Assembly (NCBI GenBank): GCA_026686845.1
Contig: JAIVEN010000021.1
Span: 15,580,001-15,644,000 of the forward strand
Reading direction: 5' to 3'
DNA: 64,000 nucleotides
Source of the DNA: Adenanthera pavonina
Lineage: Eukaryota > Streptophyta > Magnoliopsida > Fabales > Fabaceae
Every line of letters begins with the position of its first letter. Position 1 is the first letter of the stretch. Shown piece by piece: positions 1-11,297 of this stretch. The position numbers and the translations under genes are program-made. The notes under the pieces were generated by a model. It was not told the DNA's origin, made no database searches, and saw only the letters and a program-made list of their open reading frames with translations.

Positions 1-1
1 A

Positions 2-1370
2 TTGAACTCATGCATTGGTGAATACGAAAGCTTCTGAATGGTGGAAGCAAAGAGTATCAAAGAGCTACAAAAGAGATTCACCCTCATTATGAATCAATTA
101 AAGATTCTTGGCAAGGAGTACACTCAGCTAAAAAAGGTCAGAGAAATCCTTAGAGCTCTTCCTCTGGAGTGGTAACCTAAAGTAACAGCAATATAGGAAG
201 CCAGAGGAGAATCAATGGCCTCTGTCACAGCCCTCTTCAGTAGCCTTGAAGAATATGAGGGAAAGATAAAGGTTCTTAAGGAAATAGGACAAGATAGGAA
301 AAAGAAGGGTCTTGCTCTAAAAGCTGCTAAAGTGAAAGAAGAAGAATCTGATGATGGAGATGAATTAGATGAAGAAACTCTGGCTATGATGGCCAGAAAA
401 TTTGAAAGGTTTTATAATAAGAAAAGAAACAAAAGATTCTCCAAGAAAGGAGCAGCTGGAGACAACAAGAAGGAAGGAAAAGAGCCTGTCACTTGCTACA
501 AATGCAAGAAGCATGAGAAAGAAAAGAAAGCTGCTGACAAGGGCAAGAAAAAGAGGGCATACATCTCATCAATATGGGGCAATAGCTTAGATAAAGAAGA
601 AGATAATGAAGATGAAATTGTCAATATCTGCTTGATGGCACTTGCATCTGAAGAAACTCAAATCCCATCCAACAGTGATCATGAAGATGAGGTATAAGAA
701 TCTGAACCTTCATATTCTAAATTACTTGATGCATTTCATGAACTGCATGATGAGTTCATTAAGACTACCAAAGAACTCAAATAGGCTAAGAAAAGGATTA
801 ACAAGTTAGAATCTCAGTGGAACATTTATGACACTGTATCTCTGCATAAAGCTAAATCTGCTTGCTATACATCTTGTATTGAATTAAAGCAAACCAATGA
901 CTATCTGTTGAAAAGTATGTCTAGACTTACTAAGGGAAAAGATATGTTGTTTGCTTTAATAGGAAGTTAGAGAATCACACAAGGAAAAGCTGGATTTGGC
1001 TATGATCCTTGTGCAGTAAAAAAAATATTAGAAAGAAAAATAAAAATTTGTATATGAGGCATTTTGTGCATGGTAATGGACATAAAAAGAAAGATCATAT
1101 TTCAAGTCGTATTGAATCCTAAGTTCAACCAAAATATGTGAAATAAAAGTATTATCTACATTACTTTCTTCCTGCATCACAATCCAGCAGCCCCTTTACC
1201 ACTTGTCACTTCTGTAACAAGAAGGGACACAATTCCAGTTCATGTGCATTAAGAAAAATGGACTTGACAGGAAGGTAAAATGGGTTCCCAAAGGTACATC
1301 TGTATCTAGGGAAAATGCCACTGATAGAAAAGGACCCAAGAAAATATGGGTACCTAAAAAGAAACTCTGA
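2..1370 (+). pseudogene. gag: Copia gag polyprotein remnant (E1)
   Basis: Encodes the structural nucleocapsid protein that packages element RNA. The frame runs from the window edge to TGA at 1368-1370 and shows the copia gag core (LPLEW near 160-173; EEYEGKIKVLKE near 250-285), a lysine-rich stretch, an acidic segment and a second CCHC knuckle near 1200-1250 (TCHFCNKKGH). In-frame stops occur at about 35-37, 173-175, 194-196 and 695-697. The first zinc knuckle near 494-520 is destroyed: CYKC is followed directly by KKHEKEKK, so the GHIKWDC half seen in E6 is missing, an apparent in-frame loss of about 14 codons. It ends with the IWVPKKKL motif shared by E5 and E6. Identity is sure; function is lost. 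Confidence 0.88.
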
Positions 1371-4300
1371 ACTTTGTTTTGTAGATTTCTCTTAAAGCAA
1401 GAAAGAGCAACAAATGGTATATGGACAGTGCCTACTCAAGTCATATGACTGGTGATAAGGAGAAGTTCATTACCCTTAGAGACAAGAAAGGAGGAAAGGT
1501 GACCTTTGGAGATGACCAATACAACAAAATTGTTGGGATTGACATTATGGGCAAGAATCCTGAAACATTTATTGAAGAGGTGCTGTTTGTAATTTGCCTC
1601 AACCACAATCTGCTAAGTGTAAGTCAGACATGTGACAAAGAAAACTGGGTATTGTTTGACTCAAAGTTTTGCCTGGTCATCCGAAAAAGTGACCTCAAAG
1701 TAATCCTTAAGGCTTAAAGGGATGGTAATTGCTATACTATTGATCTTGATGAACTTCCTCCCTTAGATTCTATTTGTTTAATTAGTCAAGATAATGATAG
1801 TTGGTTGTGGCATAGAAGACTAGAATATGTTAACATGAACCAACTATCAAAATTGGTTAAGAATGAGTTAGTCACTGGCTTACCAAAAATCTCATTTGAA
1901 AAAGATAAAGAATGTGATGCATGCCTCAAAGGAAAACAAATTAAATCTTCTTTTAAATCTAAAAATGTAGTCACTATATCTAGTCCACTGCAACTATTGC
2001 ATATGCATTTGATAGGTCCATCTAGAGTAAAAAGCATTAGTGGAAATCTATATGTTCTTGTGATTGTGGATGATTACTCTAGATTTACCTAGACCTTGTT
2101 TCTTTCTTCCAAAAGTGAAACATTTGATGCATTTGAAACCTTAGCTAAGAAAGTGCAAAATGAGAAAGGTATTTTTATTGTGTCTATTAGGTCTGATCGT
2201 GAAGAAGAATTTGAAAATTCATGTTTTCTAGAGTACTGTGATGAACATGGAGTTGATCACAACTTCTTAACTCCAAGAACTCCTCAGCAAAATGGAGTGA
2301 TGGAAAGGAAGAACAGAACAATTAGAGAAATGGCAAGAGTAATGCTAAATGAAAAAGAACTCTCTCAAGTATTATGGGCTGATGCAGTAAACACAGCAAG
2401 TTACATCATTAATAGAGCTTGCATCAAACCAATTCTGGGGAACACTCCTTATGAGCTGTACAAAGGAAGGAAGCCAAACCTTTCACATCTGCATGTATTC
2501 GGCTGTAAGTGTTTCATCCACAACAATGGGAAGGAGAATTTAGGTAAGTTTAACACCAAATCTGATGAAGGTATATTTCTTGGCTATTCTAGTATGAGTA
2601 AAGCATATAGAGTTTTTAATAAAAAGACTAGATCAGTAGAAGAATCCGTGCATGTTATGTTTATTGAAAATGAAACAATTTCTAAGCATGTCATTGATGA
2701 AGATGATCCTATTTCAAATTTTAAGAACTTAGATCTTTCTGAAGAAGATAAGATTGAACCTTCAAAAATATTTGAATCTATTAACATAGAGGAAGATATT
2801 TAGGAGAAAGACTTTGAGAATAAGAATAATGAAGAAATATCTCAAGAACTCCCTAGAGCTTGGAGATATCAAATGAATCATCCTGTTGATCAAGTAATTG
2901 GGGGTGTTCAAGAGAAAGTCAAAACCAAAAAATAGTTAAGGGATCAGATGATCAACTGTGCTTTTATTTATCAAATTGAACCTAAGTGTACTAAAGAAGT
3001 CTTAACTGATAAATACTGGATTCTGGCTATGCAAGATGAATTAAATCGGTTTGAAAGAAATCAAGTTTGGGATTTAGTGCCTAGACCTAGAAATCACCCT
3101 ATCATTGGTACTAACTGGATCTTTAGAAATAAACTTGATGAATCAGGAACAATAATTACAAATAAAGCAAAAATAGTTGCCAAAGGATATAATCATGAAG
3201 AAGATATTGATTTTAAGGAAACCATTGCTCTTGTTGCAAGATTATAAGCAATTAGAATCCTATTGGCCTATGCATGCATGAAAAACATAATGTTATATCA
3301 AATGATGTGAAAAGTGCTTTTTTGAATGGATATATCATGGAAGAAGTTTATATAGACCAATCTCTAGGATTTGAGGACTCCACAAAATCAAATCATGTTT
3401 ATAAACTAAAGAAAACTCTTTATGGTTTAAACAAGCTCCTAGAGCATGGTATGAAAGACTAAGTAATTTTCTAATTGAAAAGGGGTTCAATAGAGGAAAA
3501 GTAGATACTACTTTGTTCACTAAAAAAGAAAATAAAGGCTTACTTATCATTCATATTTATGTTGATGATATTATATTTGGTGCAACTAATGAATCTCTTT
3601 GCAAGAACTTCTCTAAGCTAATGCAGGGTGAATTCGAAATGTCTGATGGGTGAGCTTAACTTCTTCCTTGGATTGCAAATTAAGCAATGTGGTGATGGTG
3701 TCTTCCTCAATCAATCAAAATATCTGAAAGAGTTACTGAAAAAGTTTGGCATGGAAAAAGTCAAGCCAATGGGAACTCCTATGGCTACTGCAACAAAGCT
3801 GGATATGGATGAAGGAGGAAAAACTTTTGACATAACTCAATATAGAAGAATGATTTGATCTTTGCTATACCTAACAGCTAGCAGACCTGACATCATGTTC
3901 GGTGTCTGTATGTGTGCAAGGTTCCAATCATGTCCGAAACAAACCCATGCAACTGCTGTGAAACGCATCTTCAAATATCTAATTGAAACATCACAGATGG
4001 GATTTTGGTACCCAAAGGACAATGGAGAAGATCTCATAGGATACACTGATGCTGATTTTGCTGGATCTAAAATTGACAGAAAAAGCACAAGTGGAACATG
4101 TCAGTTCCTTGGAGCATCTTTGGTTTCATTGTTCAGCAAGAAGTAAAACAGTGTGGCTCTATCTACTACAGAAGCTGAATATGTTGCTACTGGCAGCTAT
4201 TGTGCTTAAGTCATTTGGATGAAGCAGTAGCTTGAAGATCTTGAGACTAAGATGAAGGAAATACCAATAATGTGTGACAACCAAAGTGCTATCAACATCA

Positions 4301-4506
4301 GAAAGAATCCTGTCATGCATTCAAGGACACAACATATTGAAGTTAGGCATCACTTTATAAGGGATTATGTTCTGAAAGGAGAAATTAGATTAGAATACAT
4401 CCCTATAGAGGATCAAGTTACTGACATTCTGACAAAGCCCTTTTCGAAAGATAGACATTGTAAAATCAAAAGAGAATTGGGTATGGTAAATCCCAATAAA
4501 CTGTAA
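1358..4506 (+). pseudogene. pol: Copia pol remnant: protease-integrase-RT-RNase H (E1)
   Basis: Domains in order: protease with WYMDS near 1415-1429; integrase with WHRR zinc-binding start near 1808, catalytic core near 1990-2310 and GKCKCFIHNN-type C-terminal part near 2500; reverse transcriptase with YVDD at 3558-3569; RNase H with YTDADFAG near 4040 and a terminal ADILTKP-like block near 4420. Pol starts in the -1 frame relative to gag. Stops lie at 1382-1384, 1715-1717, 2090-2092, 2801-2803 and 3245-3247, with frameshifts near 3300 and 3650. Key residues are lost: the first integrase catalytic Asp is a His codon (2006-2008) and a zinc-binding His is Tyr (1826-1828); the second Asp (2195) and the Glu (2303) keep DD35E spacing. 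Inactive. Confidence 0.93.
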
Positions 4507-4594
4507 ATAAGTCCTTATATACATCTATTTTAGAATTTCTGACATTGAATCAATCCTAACTTTAGCACCGGAGTAAGTTTGATATGAGTTACAG
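4503..4594 (+). other. Candidate 92-nt intron spanning the pol stop, with hairpin (E1)
   Basis: The pol stop TAA (4504-4506) sits inside a donor-like GTAAAT beginning at 4503. A branch-point-like CTAAC is at 4556-4560 (branch A 4559) and an acceptor-like ACAG ends at 4594, 35 nt later. AGCACC (4564-4569) and GGTGCT (4594-4599) form a perfect 6-bp inverted repeat with a 24-nt loop. Equivalent signals occur in E2, E5 and E6. Splicing itself is inferred. In E1 the donor is weakened, and the fourth codon after the join is TAA where E5 and E6 have CAA. Confidence 0.45.
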
Positions 4595-5497
4595 GTGCTC
4601 CTCATAAGTTCAAAAGACAATAGATTTGTACAATGGAGCTAATCAGAAAGGCGTACTCAAAAGATGAAAAAGGAAGCCAAAAACTTAAGCATTTGGATCT
4701 GTTTTGTAAGTTCATAAAGTTAAAATTCGTATGTTAGATGTTTATTAGACAAATTTCCATGTTGAGTTGTGTTTTTGAAAAGTCAGGATGCTCAACATTT
4801 GAATTTAGATGCCCATCAGACAAATTTCAGTTGCCTACACACTGTAATAGTACTCCTTGTCCTTCAAAATTCATTTATTGAACAAAAGAAATTTGAATTT
4901 CAAAAATAAAATGCCAATATTGTCTTTGTTCAAAATGACTATTGTACGAATACCCATTTCTCAAAATACGCATTTTGAAAATCCCTTACAAAATGTTGAA
5001 ATTCGAGCTTCTGAATCAAAATTCGTCTGTTGAAACATGCTCACATAATTGGGTCTTTAAAAGATGAATTTTCATAAGTAAAATTCATCTGTTACTTGTT
5101 TTGTTCATGATTGCTTTTTGCTTGGCTCTTTCAAAGTTTGAAATTTGTTGAAACAAAGTTCATCTGTTCTTTCTTTGTTCCCAGAATTAAGCCTCTGTTA
5201 GACGAACTTCCTAGTGAAAATTCATTTGTCAGAAAGCCTTGCTGAATGGATTAACTTGTAACTGCTCGAAGTTTGAATTTTGACCATTCAAAATTCGTCT
5301 ATTCAGCGGTTACATATGTTAAAACTGAAGGTTGTCCTTTGAACAGACGTAACCTATTCGTCTCTCTCTCAAGTTTGTTTAAATTCTCTCTTTAATTCCC
5401 ATTAACTCCATTTGTGAACCTTCATTTCTCACTAATTAAACTTCTTTTCACATCTTATACCATTCTCAGCATCTTTCTGAATCATTCCTCTAAGAGA
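4595..5497 (+). other. Non-coding pol to env-like spacer with repeat motifs (E1)
   Basis: About 0.9 kb without a credible gene. From about 4700 to 5300 it carries repeated AAATTCGTCTGTT and AAATTCGAATTT-type motifs of the kind that fill the LTR U3. The last 150 bases before the env-like ATG are pyrimidine-rich with several TCTCTC tracts, resembling a leader. It could hold an internal promoter or processing signals for the third ORF; the sequence does not prove this. Confidence 0.6.
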
Positions 5498-7698
5498 ATG
5501 GCGAGAGTCAAAAATCTAGAAGTTGATAAGGGAGAGTCACAGCCAAAGAGGTATGTGAAATCCCAATATGCCTCCAAGGAGAGTGAAACTCAGAAGAGAA
5601 AAGGTGAATCCAACAAGGCAACTCCTTCTAAGAGGCATAAAATTACTCCAAGAGCAGACTCGAAGAAATCTGCACCCTCTCCTTCAAAGAAAGTAAACCC
5701 TGTTGTTCCTGCTACTCCTATCATTGATGCTTCTTCCTCCTCCTCCAGCACTGAATATAAGCTAACCATACTGCCATTGCGGAGCAATGCTCATATTCTG
5801 GGAGAATACATTATCAAATTTGTCAGCAAAAAGGTAATTAAGCCTTACTGCATAAGTTTGGAAGAATTCTTGATTTCTAACAACTTTGATGCCAGGCTTT
5901 GCATGATAAGATATAAAAATTTGTTAGAAATATTGGAAAGATATGATGATGAGGTAGTCAAAATCTGGTTTGCCTCTCTGCAATTCAACAGCAACAAGAA
6001 AAAGTGGGAAGTAAATCTGAGATCAAGGACCATCTGGCTAACAGATGAGACCTTCAATGAGGTTTTAGAAATTCTAGGGTAAGATGGCTTGAAAATTGAC
6101 ATTACTGCCTCAAGGTACATGGGTGAGGTTGAAACTACAGATGAAGAAGGAAGGCATTTCCTGAACTACAAGGAAAGCATAATTCTAAACACTCTGTCTA
6201 AAAGAAAAGAGAATAGGCCTCTTCTAAGCTTGCTGAAGCCTACTCACCTTAGTGCTCAAGTTAGAATCCTACACTAATATTGTGTCCAGGATTATCTTCA
6301 ATAAAGGAGGCAGTTTCAATCTAATTATATGGGCTGAAGCACATGTGATGGCAGAATCATGCATGAGAAGCTTATCAACATGGGACACATCATCCTCTAA
6401 CGCATGATCAAGGCAAGAGATTAGAGGAAAGATTCCACCCTTCCATATGCAGCAATCATCTCCAAGATGCCTCAGTATGCTCGGATTTAACATCTCGAAA
6501 AAGGAAAAGGGAAGCCTATTGAAATCTTCAAAGAAGAAGAGCTATAAAGGATAAGAATAGAAAAGAAAGATGGATGATGGATTAGAAAGGAAGCTGGAAA
6601 AACTGAAGCTTTTTTCTTTGATGAAGATGCCTCCCTACAGCAAGAAGGAACCTCTGAGACTGCTCCAAGATCCATACCTCATCCTTCTCAGCGTGTCCCA
6701 TCTCCATCTCAACCCACTCAAGCTCAAATACCATTCACTCCATCTACTCGAGCAAAGCCAACCAAGATCACTAACCTGTATAACAGTCTATCTGCACTCA
6801 TACGTAGTATCAGAGATGAGCAAAATGCCAAGTTTACTCATCTTCAAGACCAGATACATCAGTTGGCAAAGAATATGAAAGTGGTTACTAATGTATATGA
6901 AGACATCAGGAGTGTCATTCCCTCCACGTTAGCTCCACCTTAGCCAGGATTCTCTAAACTTGTTATGTCTCCTACTCCTGAGCCTCCAAGTCCTTTTGTA
7001 CTAGCCTCCCCTGAACCTGATAATGATGTACATGATACTGAGGCTGCTGGTACATTGACCACACCACGGCCTCTAGTAATGAGGTAAGTCCTGGTCCTCC
7101 CTTGGACTACGGACTGGAGAAAGAGGCTCCTAAAGAACCTAGCTCCTATAAGCCTATTCTTAAAGATGCTCAGGATTTAATTCTCTCTTCTTAAGAATCT
7201 GAGCAAGTTGAGAAACTAGTAGCAGCCATCACCACCTCACCATTCATGCAAGTTACCCTGAATGAAGAGAGAAGCATTGTGCCTTATGTTGATCTAGAGG
7301 CTATTGCTTATAATGCTCTCTTACAAGCTCAAAGATTAAGGCTTGAAGAAATATTTTGTTCTCTTGCTCCCTCACATGTTTCCACTTTTGGTCTCTCGAA
7401 GGCGCGAAGGGCTCAATTGGCTGTCACTAGGCAAGAAATACAAGAACTTCTTAAACTCTCTGATGATAAGGATTCTAGTTCTGAAGTTTTTTAGCCTTTG
7501 CCAAAGCTTAATCCAAATCTGCCCTTTGTTTATATGCCTCTTCAAGCAATTCCAGTGTCTCAGATCCCTCCTCCTGCTAATTTTGTACACCTTCCTGATG
7601 GTGCCAAAAAGAGGGAGAAGTTATCCGAGCAAACTAGAAAGTCTGCTACAAAGCTCTCTGCAAAGACCTACAACAAGAAGTCCAAATCCAAGAAATAG
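5498..7698 (+). pseudogene. Env-like third ORF remnant of a Sirevirus (E1)
   Basis: Starts at the ATG of MARVKNLEVDKGE, the start conserved in E5 and E6, and ends at TAG 7696-7698 after a basic KSKSKK tail. The order is a basic Lys/Ser/Pro-rich N-terminus, a conserved block with KPYCISLEEFLISNNFDA near 5840-5890 and RTIWLTDETFNEVLEI near 6030, then a part with IRDEQNAKF near 6810 that looks like a coiled coil, then an acidic Pro/Ser-rich tail. Stops at 6080-6082 and several frameshifts break it. Sireviruses are known for env-like or additional ORFs here; their role is unsettled. I see no transmembrane segment or signal peptide, so an envelope function is not supported by this copy. Confidence 0.75.
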
Positions 7699-7880
7699 TG
7701 GCTAGAACTAAGGATTGCTTGGTCCTTCTTGTACTATTGTTTTTATTTTATGAATGATAAATCTTTGTTCTGAATTTTAGGATTGCCATCTTTGTATTGA
7801 AACCTTAAATGGATTAATGAATCTCTTTGTTTGATCTGCTAAACATGATATCTTATTTTTTGAATTATAATGCATATGTT

Positions 7881-7960
7881 GAGGGGGGGAGCTTGTTAAA
7901 GCAAACCCAAGTACTAATCCAGTTTGCATGTTATTTAGTCATCATAAAAAAGGAGGAGAA
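7881..7960 (+). promoter_or_regulatory. Polypurine tracts before the E1 3' LTR
   Basis: An outer purine run sits at 7881-7890 (GAGGGGGGGA) and a proximal A/G run (AAAAAAGGAGGAGAA) ends exactly at the LTR border at 7960. These would prime plus-strand DNA synthesis. A further PPT-like AAAAAGAGGGAGAA lies inside the env-like 3' end near 7605. Repeated PPTs are a described Sirevirus trait. Confidence 0.75.
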
Positions 7961-8189
7961 TGTTGAATCATATGTTTTGATGATTCCAAACTAACCTTCT
8001 AGAGCTTGGAAAGAAGATATCAAATGTGCACAAAAGATCTCAAGTGGAGAAATCCAAGAAAAACTAGCACAAGAATAGATAGAGGATTTCTTACTTTGTT
8101 TAAATTGAGTAAAAGACCTTGAACTGGCAAAAGAATATTTTAGAAATATGATGCTATGATAATTCATGAAATATTTGAAAAACACCTAC

Positions 8190-8960
8190 TAACAGACGAA
8201 CTTTAAAGTGTTAATGCTAATCTGTTGCTTTGAAAATTTGAACTTTGCCTTATGAAATTTGAATTTCAAATTGAAAATAAGTTAGTCAAAAAAGAGATTC
8301 CTCTGACAGATGAACTTTAAGTGCAGAAATTTGAACTTTAGATTAAGTCTGATAAAAGCCTTATCTAACAAATGAACATTAGGTTTTGAAAATTCGAATT
8401 TATGATAAAACACAATTCATGAAAAATGAAAAATTCGTCTGAGGATATGTCAAAGTTCATCTAAAAGAAAAGTTTAAAAAGAGTTCCAAGTTAACTCACT
8501 GACAGACGAACTTTGATTTTGAAAATTTGAATTTTAGAAACAAAGCTTGCAAGTCTGTTATGATAATCTGTTGATATACGAATGTTAGTATTTAGAAATT
8601 CAAACATTGAACTAAGTCTGATAAGAGCTCTCTCTGATAGACGAACTTTGGCTTTTGAAAATTTGAATTTTGAAAAGATGAACTATTGTGCCTTATTGAG
8701 CTACCCACTGACAGACAAATTTTGGGCACCAAAATTTGAACTATGAAGGCACTGCAACAATATCAAACAACTATTCACACTTACCAGAACAACTTTAAAC
8801 TTGAAAATTCATATGTTCCAACATAGAAACACTTTTCAAATATGAAAATTCAAACTTTTCTTCATAATAGATGAACTTTGAAGTTCAATGTTGAAGTCTT
8901 TAGCTTTCAGTCTCTGTGAAATTCATCTGTTGACTAACCAAAATTTGAATTTTGTGTGTC
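8190..8960 (+). repeat. U3 array of GACGAACTTTG and AAATTCGAATTT motifs
   Basis: Degenerate units spaced about 60-80 bp combine a (C)AGACGAACTTTG half with a palindromic AAATTCGAATTT half, for example near 8195, 8300, 8505, 8640 and 8705. Many copies differ only by C-to-T or G-to-A changes at the central CpG. The array lies upstream of the TATA box and so in U3, where transcription factors would bind. Function is inferred from position only. Confidence 0.7.
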
Positions 8961-9066
8961 AGACGCATTAAATGTGGTTGTTGAATAGATAGTTTTTCAG
9001 AGTAACCATTGGGTAACGTCTCTAATGGCTAGATCTTATATCTAACGTATAGTTAAGACATAAATC

Positions 9067-9074
9067 TATAAATA
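9067..9074 (+). promoter_or_regulatory. TATA box of the E1 3' LTR
   Basis: TATAAATA lies between the U3 motif array and the conserved R/U5-like block. The same octamer sits at the same place in the other Sirevirus LTRs (for example minus strand 41789-41796 and 14843-14850). Start of R is expected about 25-35 bases downstream. Confidence 0.7.
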
Positions 9075-9614
9075 AAACTTTATTTGAAGTTGTGGGTAAC
9101 AATTTTGCATTGTATATACAGAAACTCTGCCAAATTCTTAAGTCAAAGCCTTTTACTTTCACATACTTCATTTTCTGTACTTTAACTTCATATATGCTCT
9201 AAATTAGAGAGTTCAATCATTGTAATTAATCTTATCTTCATCTGGAAGAAAGATTTTCCTGTGAGGAAATATCATAAGGGATTTGGGAAGCACTTAGCTA
9301 GAGTGCAAAGAGTGAGATTGTAAGCTCTAAGAACAGAACATCAAGCTGTGCTGAGGCAATTGCAAGAAGCCACTGAATTCTAGCAAGATAGTGGAAAATC
9401 TCAAGTGGTGGCTTGGGGACTAGACGTAGGTCAAGATAGAGAGATAGAACCAGGATAAAAATCTGTGTCTTCCCTTCTCTTTTACCACTCTTGCCTTGTT
9501 ATTTCTTTATACTCTGTTTTTACTGTCACTTTTGCTTTCATTACTTTTCTGACTTTTGTAGAAAATTTAATCTTCCCAATTCACCCCCCTCTTGGGAAGC
9601 AAGCATATCTAATA

Positions 9615-11150
9615 GATATATGATGACTGTATATGTTATGTATGTATGATGAGTAGCATCCCCATACTATTACATGCAAACATGTCCATATGATGTTTGT
9701 GATGATGATATATATGTGTTTAAGGCATGTTGGCATGATATTGGCATCATCACTACACAATTACATAGTAAGAGATTGATAATAAGGTGATGATAATGAT
9801 ATAATAAAGATCCTTGTCACTAAATCCTCTCCTTGAAAGAGCTAGTTGGTAGTAGTTTTAGGCATGTACCTTCCCTAAATCACTACCAATTCACAGTGGC
9901 CTAGGGGAAGGAGAGCCACTGTCCGAGTCTAGTGTAACCGTTGGCCAGGTTGCATTAGGGTAAGGTGAGCTTAGTGATATCCTAGAATCGGTCTTCACTG
10001 ACTGTTGGAAGGGAATCATCTATTGAAATGTCTTGTGATAATGACAACTCGTGGTTCTAGCCGAGTATGAGGGAGAACAAACATACCATTCATTAGCATT
10101 TCATTGCACCATGTACACGATTGTGTGGATTAGTATATATATATTGTGTGTGGTTGTTCCTAGTTACTGAGACTTTGTCTCACACCCCTTTCCCATGAAC
10201 TAACATTTCAGGTAAAGGTTCTAGCACTAGTCTAAAGAAGACAAGGGAGTAGTTTCTTAGATGTGGGAATATCCAAGTTGTGGTAGTAGGTTGTATTATC
10301 TATATATGTATGCTAAGTAGGATAGTATGTTGTAATGGATATGAGGAGTTGGATAATTATAATGATATTCGAATGTGTATCTATGTTAATGTTATGATAC
10401 TGAAGTGGAATGGTGTTGGATGTGATGTCTTATGATGCATGCATGGCATGGAGTGTTGTTGAGCCTGTATGGTAGTGTTTGTGAGCCCAAAGGCAGAATT
10501 TGGGCCTTGTTGATGTGTTTTGGGGCAAGTAGTCCATTATGTCCATTTGGGGTTGAAGGGGGTCAAATCTTAAAGGAGTGGTTCGTTTGAGGTGAAACCT
10601 TTTTAGACAAGTTGGTTAAGTTGATTAGGACTTGTGTGTATGGTCCTGAATGGTCAATTTGCCTTTGGTGGCAGATGGGAGTTGTGAGTGGTGAGTTTTG
10701 GTTGAAAAGTGGCTGAAACGGTATCGGGTGTCCAAAATCTCCATATGGAGATGGATTGAGGTGAAATTAGTGTCTATGGATAGATTGAGACAAGATTGGC
10801 TCTTAGGAGTTGGAATTAGGTCAATCAGAGGTTAGAGCATAAAGTTATGTGCATCGGAAGTTCCCCCCAAAAGTTGAACTTTGCTAATATAGCATCGATA
10901 AAAGGGCGGCAATATGCCAAGAAGCCAGGCAACAATGCTAGTGATTCTGAGAGCTCTAGAGCCATGGCGATACTGTAGCAGCCACAACCCTGTGTACTAT
11001 TCCAGCTGTTCTGGTGTTTCTTGAAGTGTTTTGTGGTGTTTTCCACTGCTCTGATTTTCTGGAAGATAAATATGAGATGTTTGGGTTGTGTTTGGTTGGT
11101 TTTTTAAAGTTTCTAGTCAGATCGGAGGTGTTTGGGAGTAAGGTGTTACA
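9615..11150 (+). repeat. Ty3/gypsy 5' LTR, right part (interrupted by E1)
   Basis: Aligns along its length with the reverse complement of 21216-23415, including shared blocks near ACTGAGACTTTGTCTCACACCC (10168-10189) and an AT-repeat zone. It ends GGTGTTACA at 11150, followed by the tRNA-Met PBS, so it is a 5' LTR. The sister LTR is 2200 bp; this one has 1536 bp, and the missing first part should lie left of E1 outside the window. It begins at GATAT, the probable target site of E1. Confidence 0.88.
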
Positions 11151-11153
11151 TTT

Positions 11154-11165
11154 TGGTATCAGAGC
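11154..11165 (+). promoter_or_regulatory. Primer-binding site, initiator tRNA-Met type
   Basis: TGGTATCAGAGC lies three bases after the LTR end. This is the usual plant LTR-element PBS complementary to the 3' end of initiator tRNA-Met and marks the start of minus-strand DNA synthesis. Confidence 0.9.
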
Positions 11166-11297
11166 AATGGTTTGGGCCATTGTTTCTATTTGTGATAATA
11201 CTTGGTATAACTTTAAATACATAGACTCATATATTCCCATTGCAATGCTAGTCTAGAACCAAATAATTGAATATGTTGTTGTTTGTGTGTAGGAGAA

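Larger units (their letters stand above)
1..9614 (+). mobile_element. Sirevirus-like Ty1/copia element E1 (5' end outside window)
   Basis: Gag, protease, integrase, reverse transcriptase, RNase H, an env-like ORF and a 3' LTR follow in that order on the plus strand. Integrase ahead of RT is the Ty1/copia order; a third ORF after pol with a long LTR is typical of Sirevirus/SIRE1-like elements. The 5' LTR and start of gag lie left of the window. The element interrupts a Ty3/gypsy LTR: sequence from 9615 on matches the interior of the minus-strand gypsy LTR at 21216-23415. It is heavily decayed, with stops in every ORF, so it cannot be autonomous. Confidence 0.93.
7961..9614 (+). repeat. 3' LTR of E1 (Sirevirus family A, 1654 bp)
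   Basis: Begins TGTTGAATCA directly after the PPT and ends near GCATATCTAATA; sister LTRs end ATCTAACA, so the terminal CA has mutated to TA. Its length matches the other family A LTRs here (1654-1658 bp). The U3 holds a dense motif array (about 8190-8960), then a TATA box (9067-9074), then the block CTTGGGGACT-AGACGTAGG near 9413-9431 that is shared by all Sirevirus LTRs in the window. The following gypsy sequence resumes with GATAT. Confidence 0.9.

Noticed and set aside
1353..1370. Classical X XXY YYZ frameshift heptamer at the gag-pol overlap
   Set aside because: The phase gives T AAA AAG in E1/E5 and T AAA AGG in E6, not a canonical heptamer; only an A-rich run is shared.
5498..7698. 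True envelope glycoprotein
   Set aside because: No signal peptide, membrane span or glycosylation-rich ectodomain pattern is visible in any of the copies.
10825..11256. Short ORFs on both strands in the gypsy LTR
   Set aside because: They overlap the LTR and its PBS, are not conserved in the LTR at 21216-23415 and show no domain.
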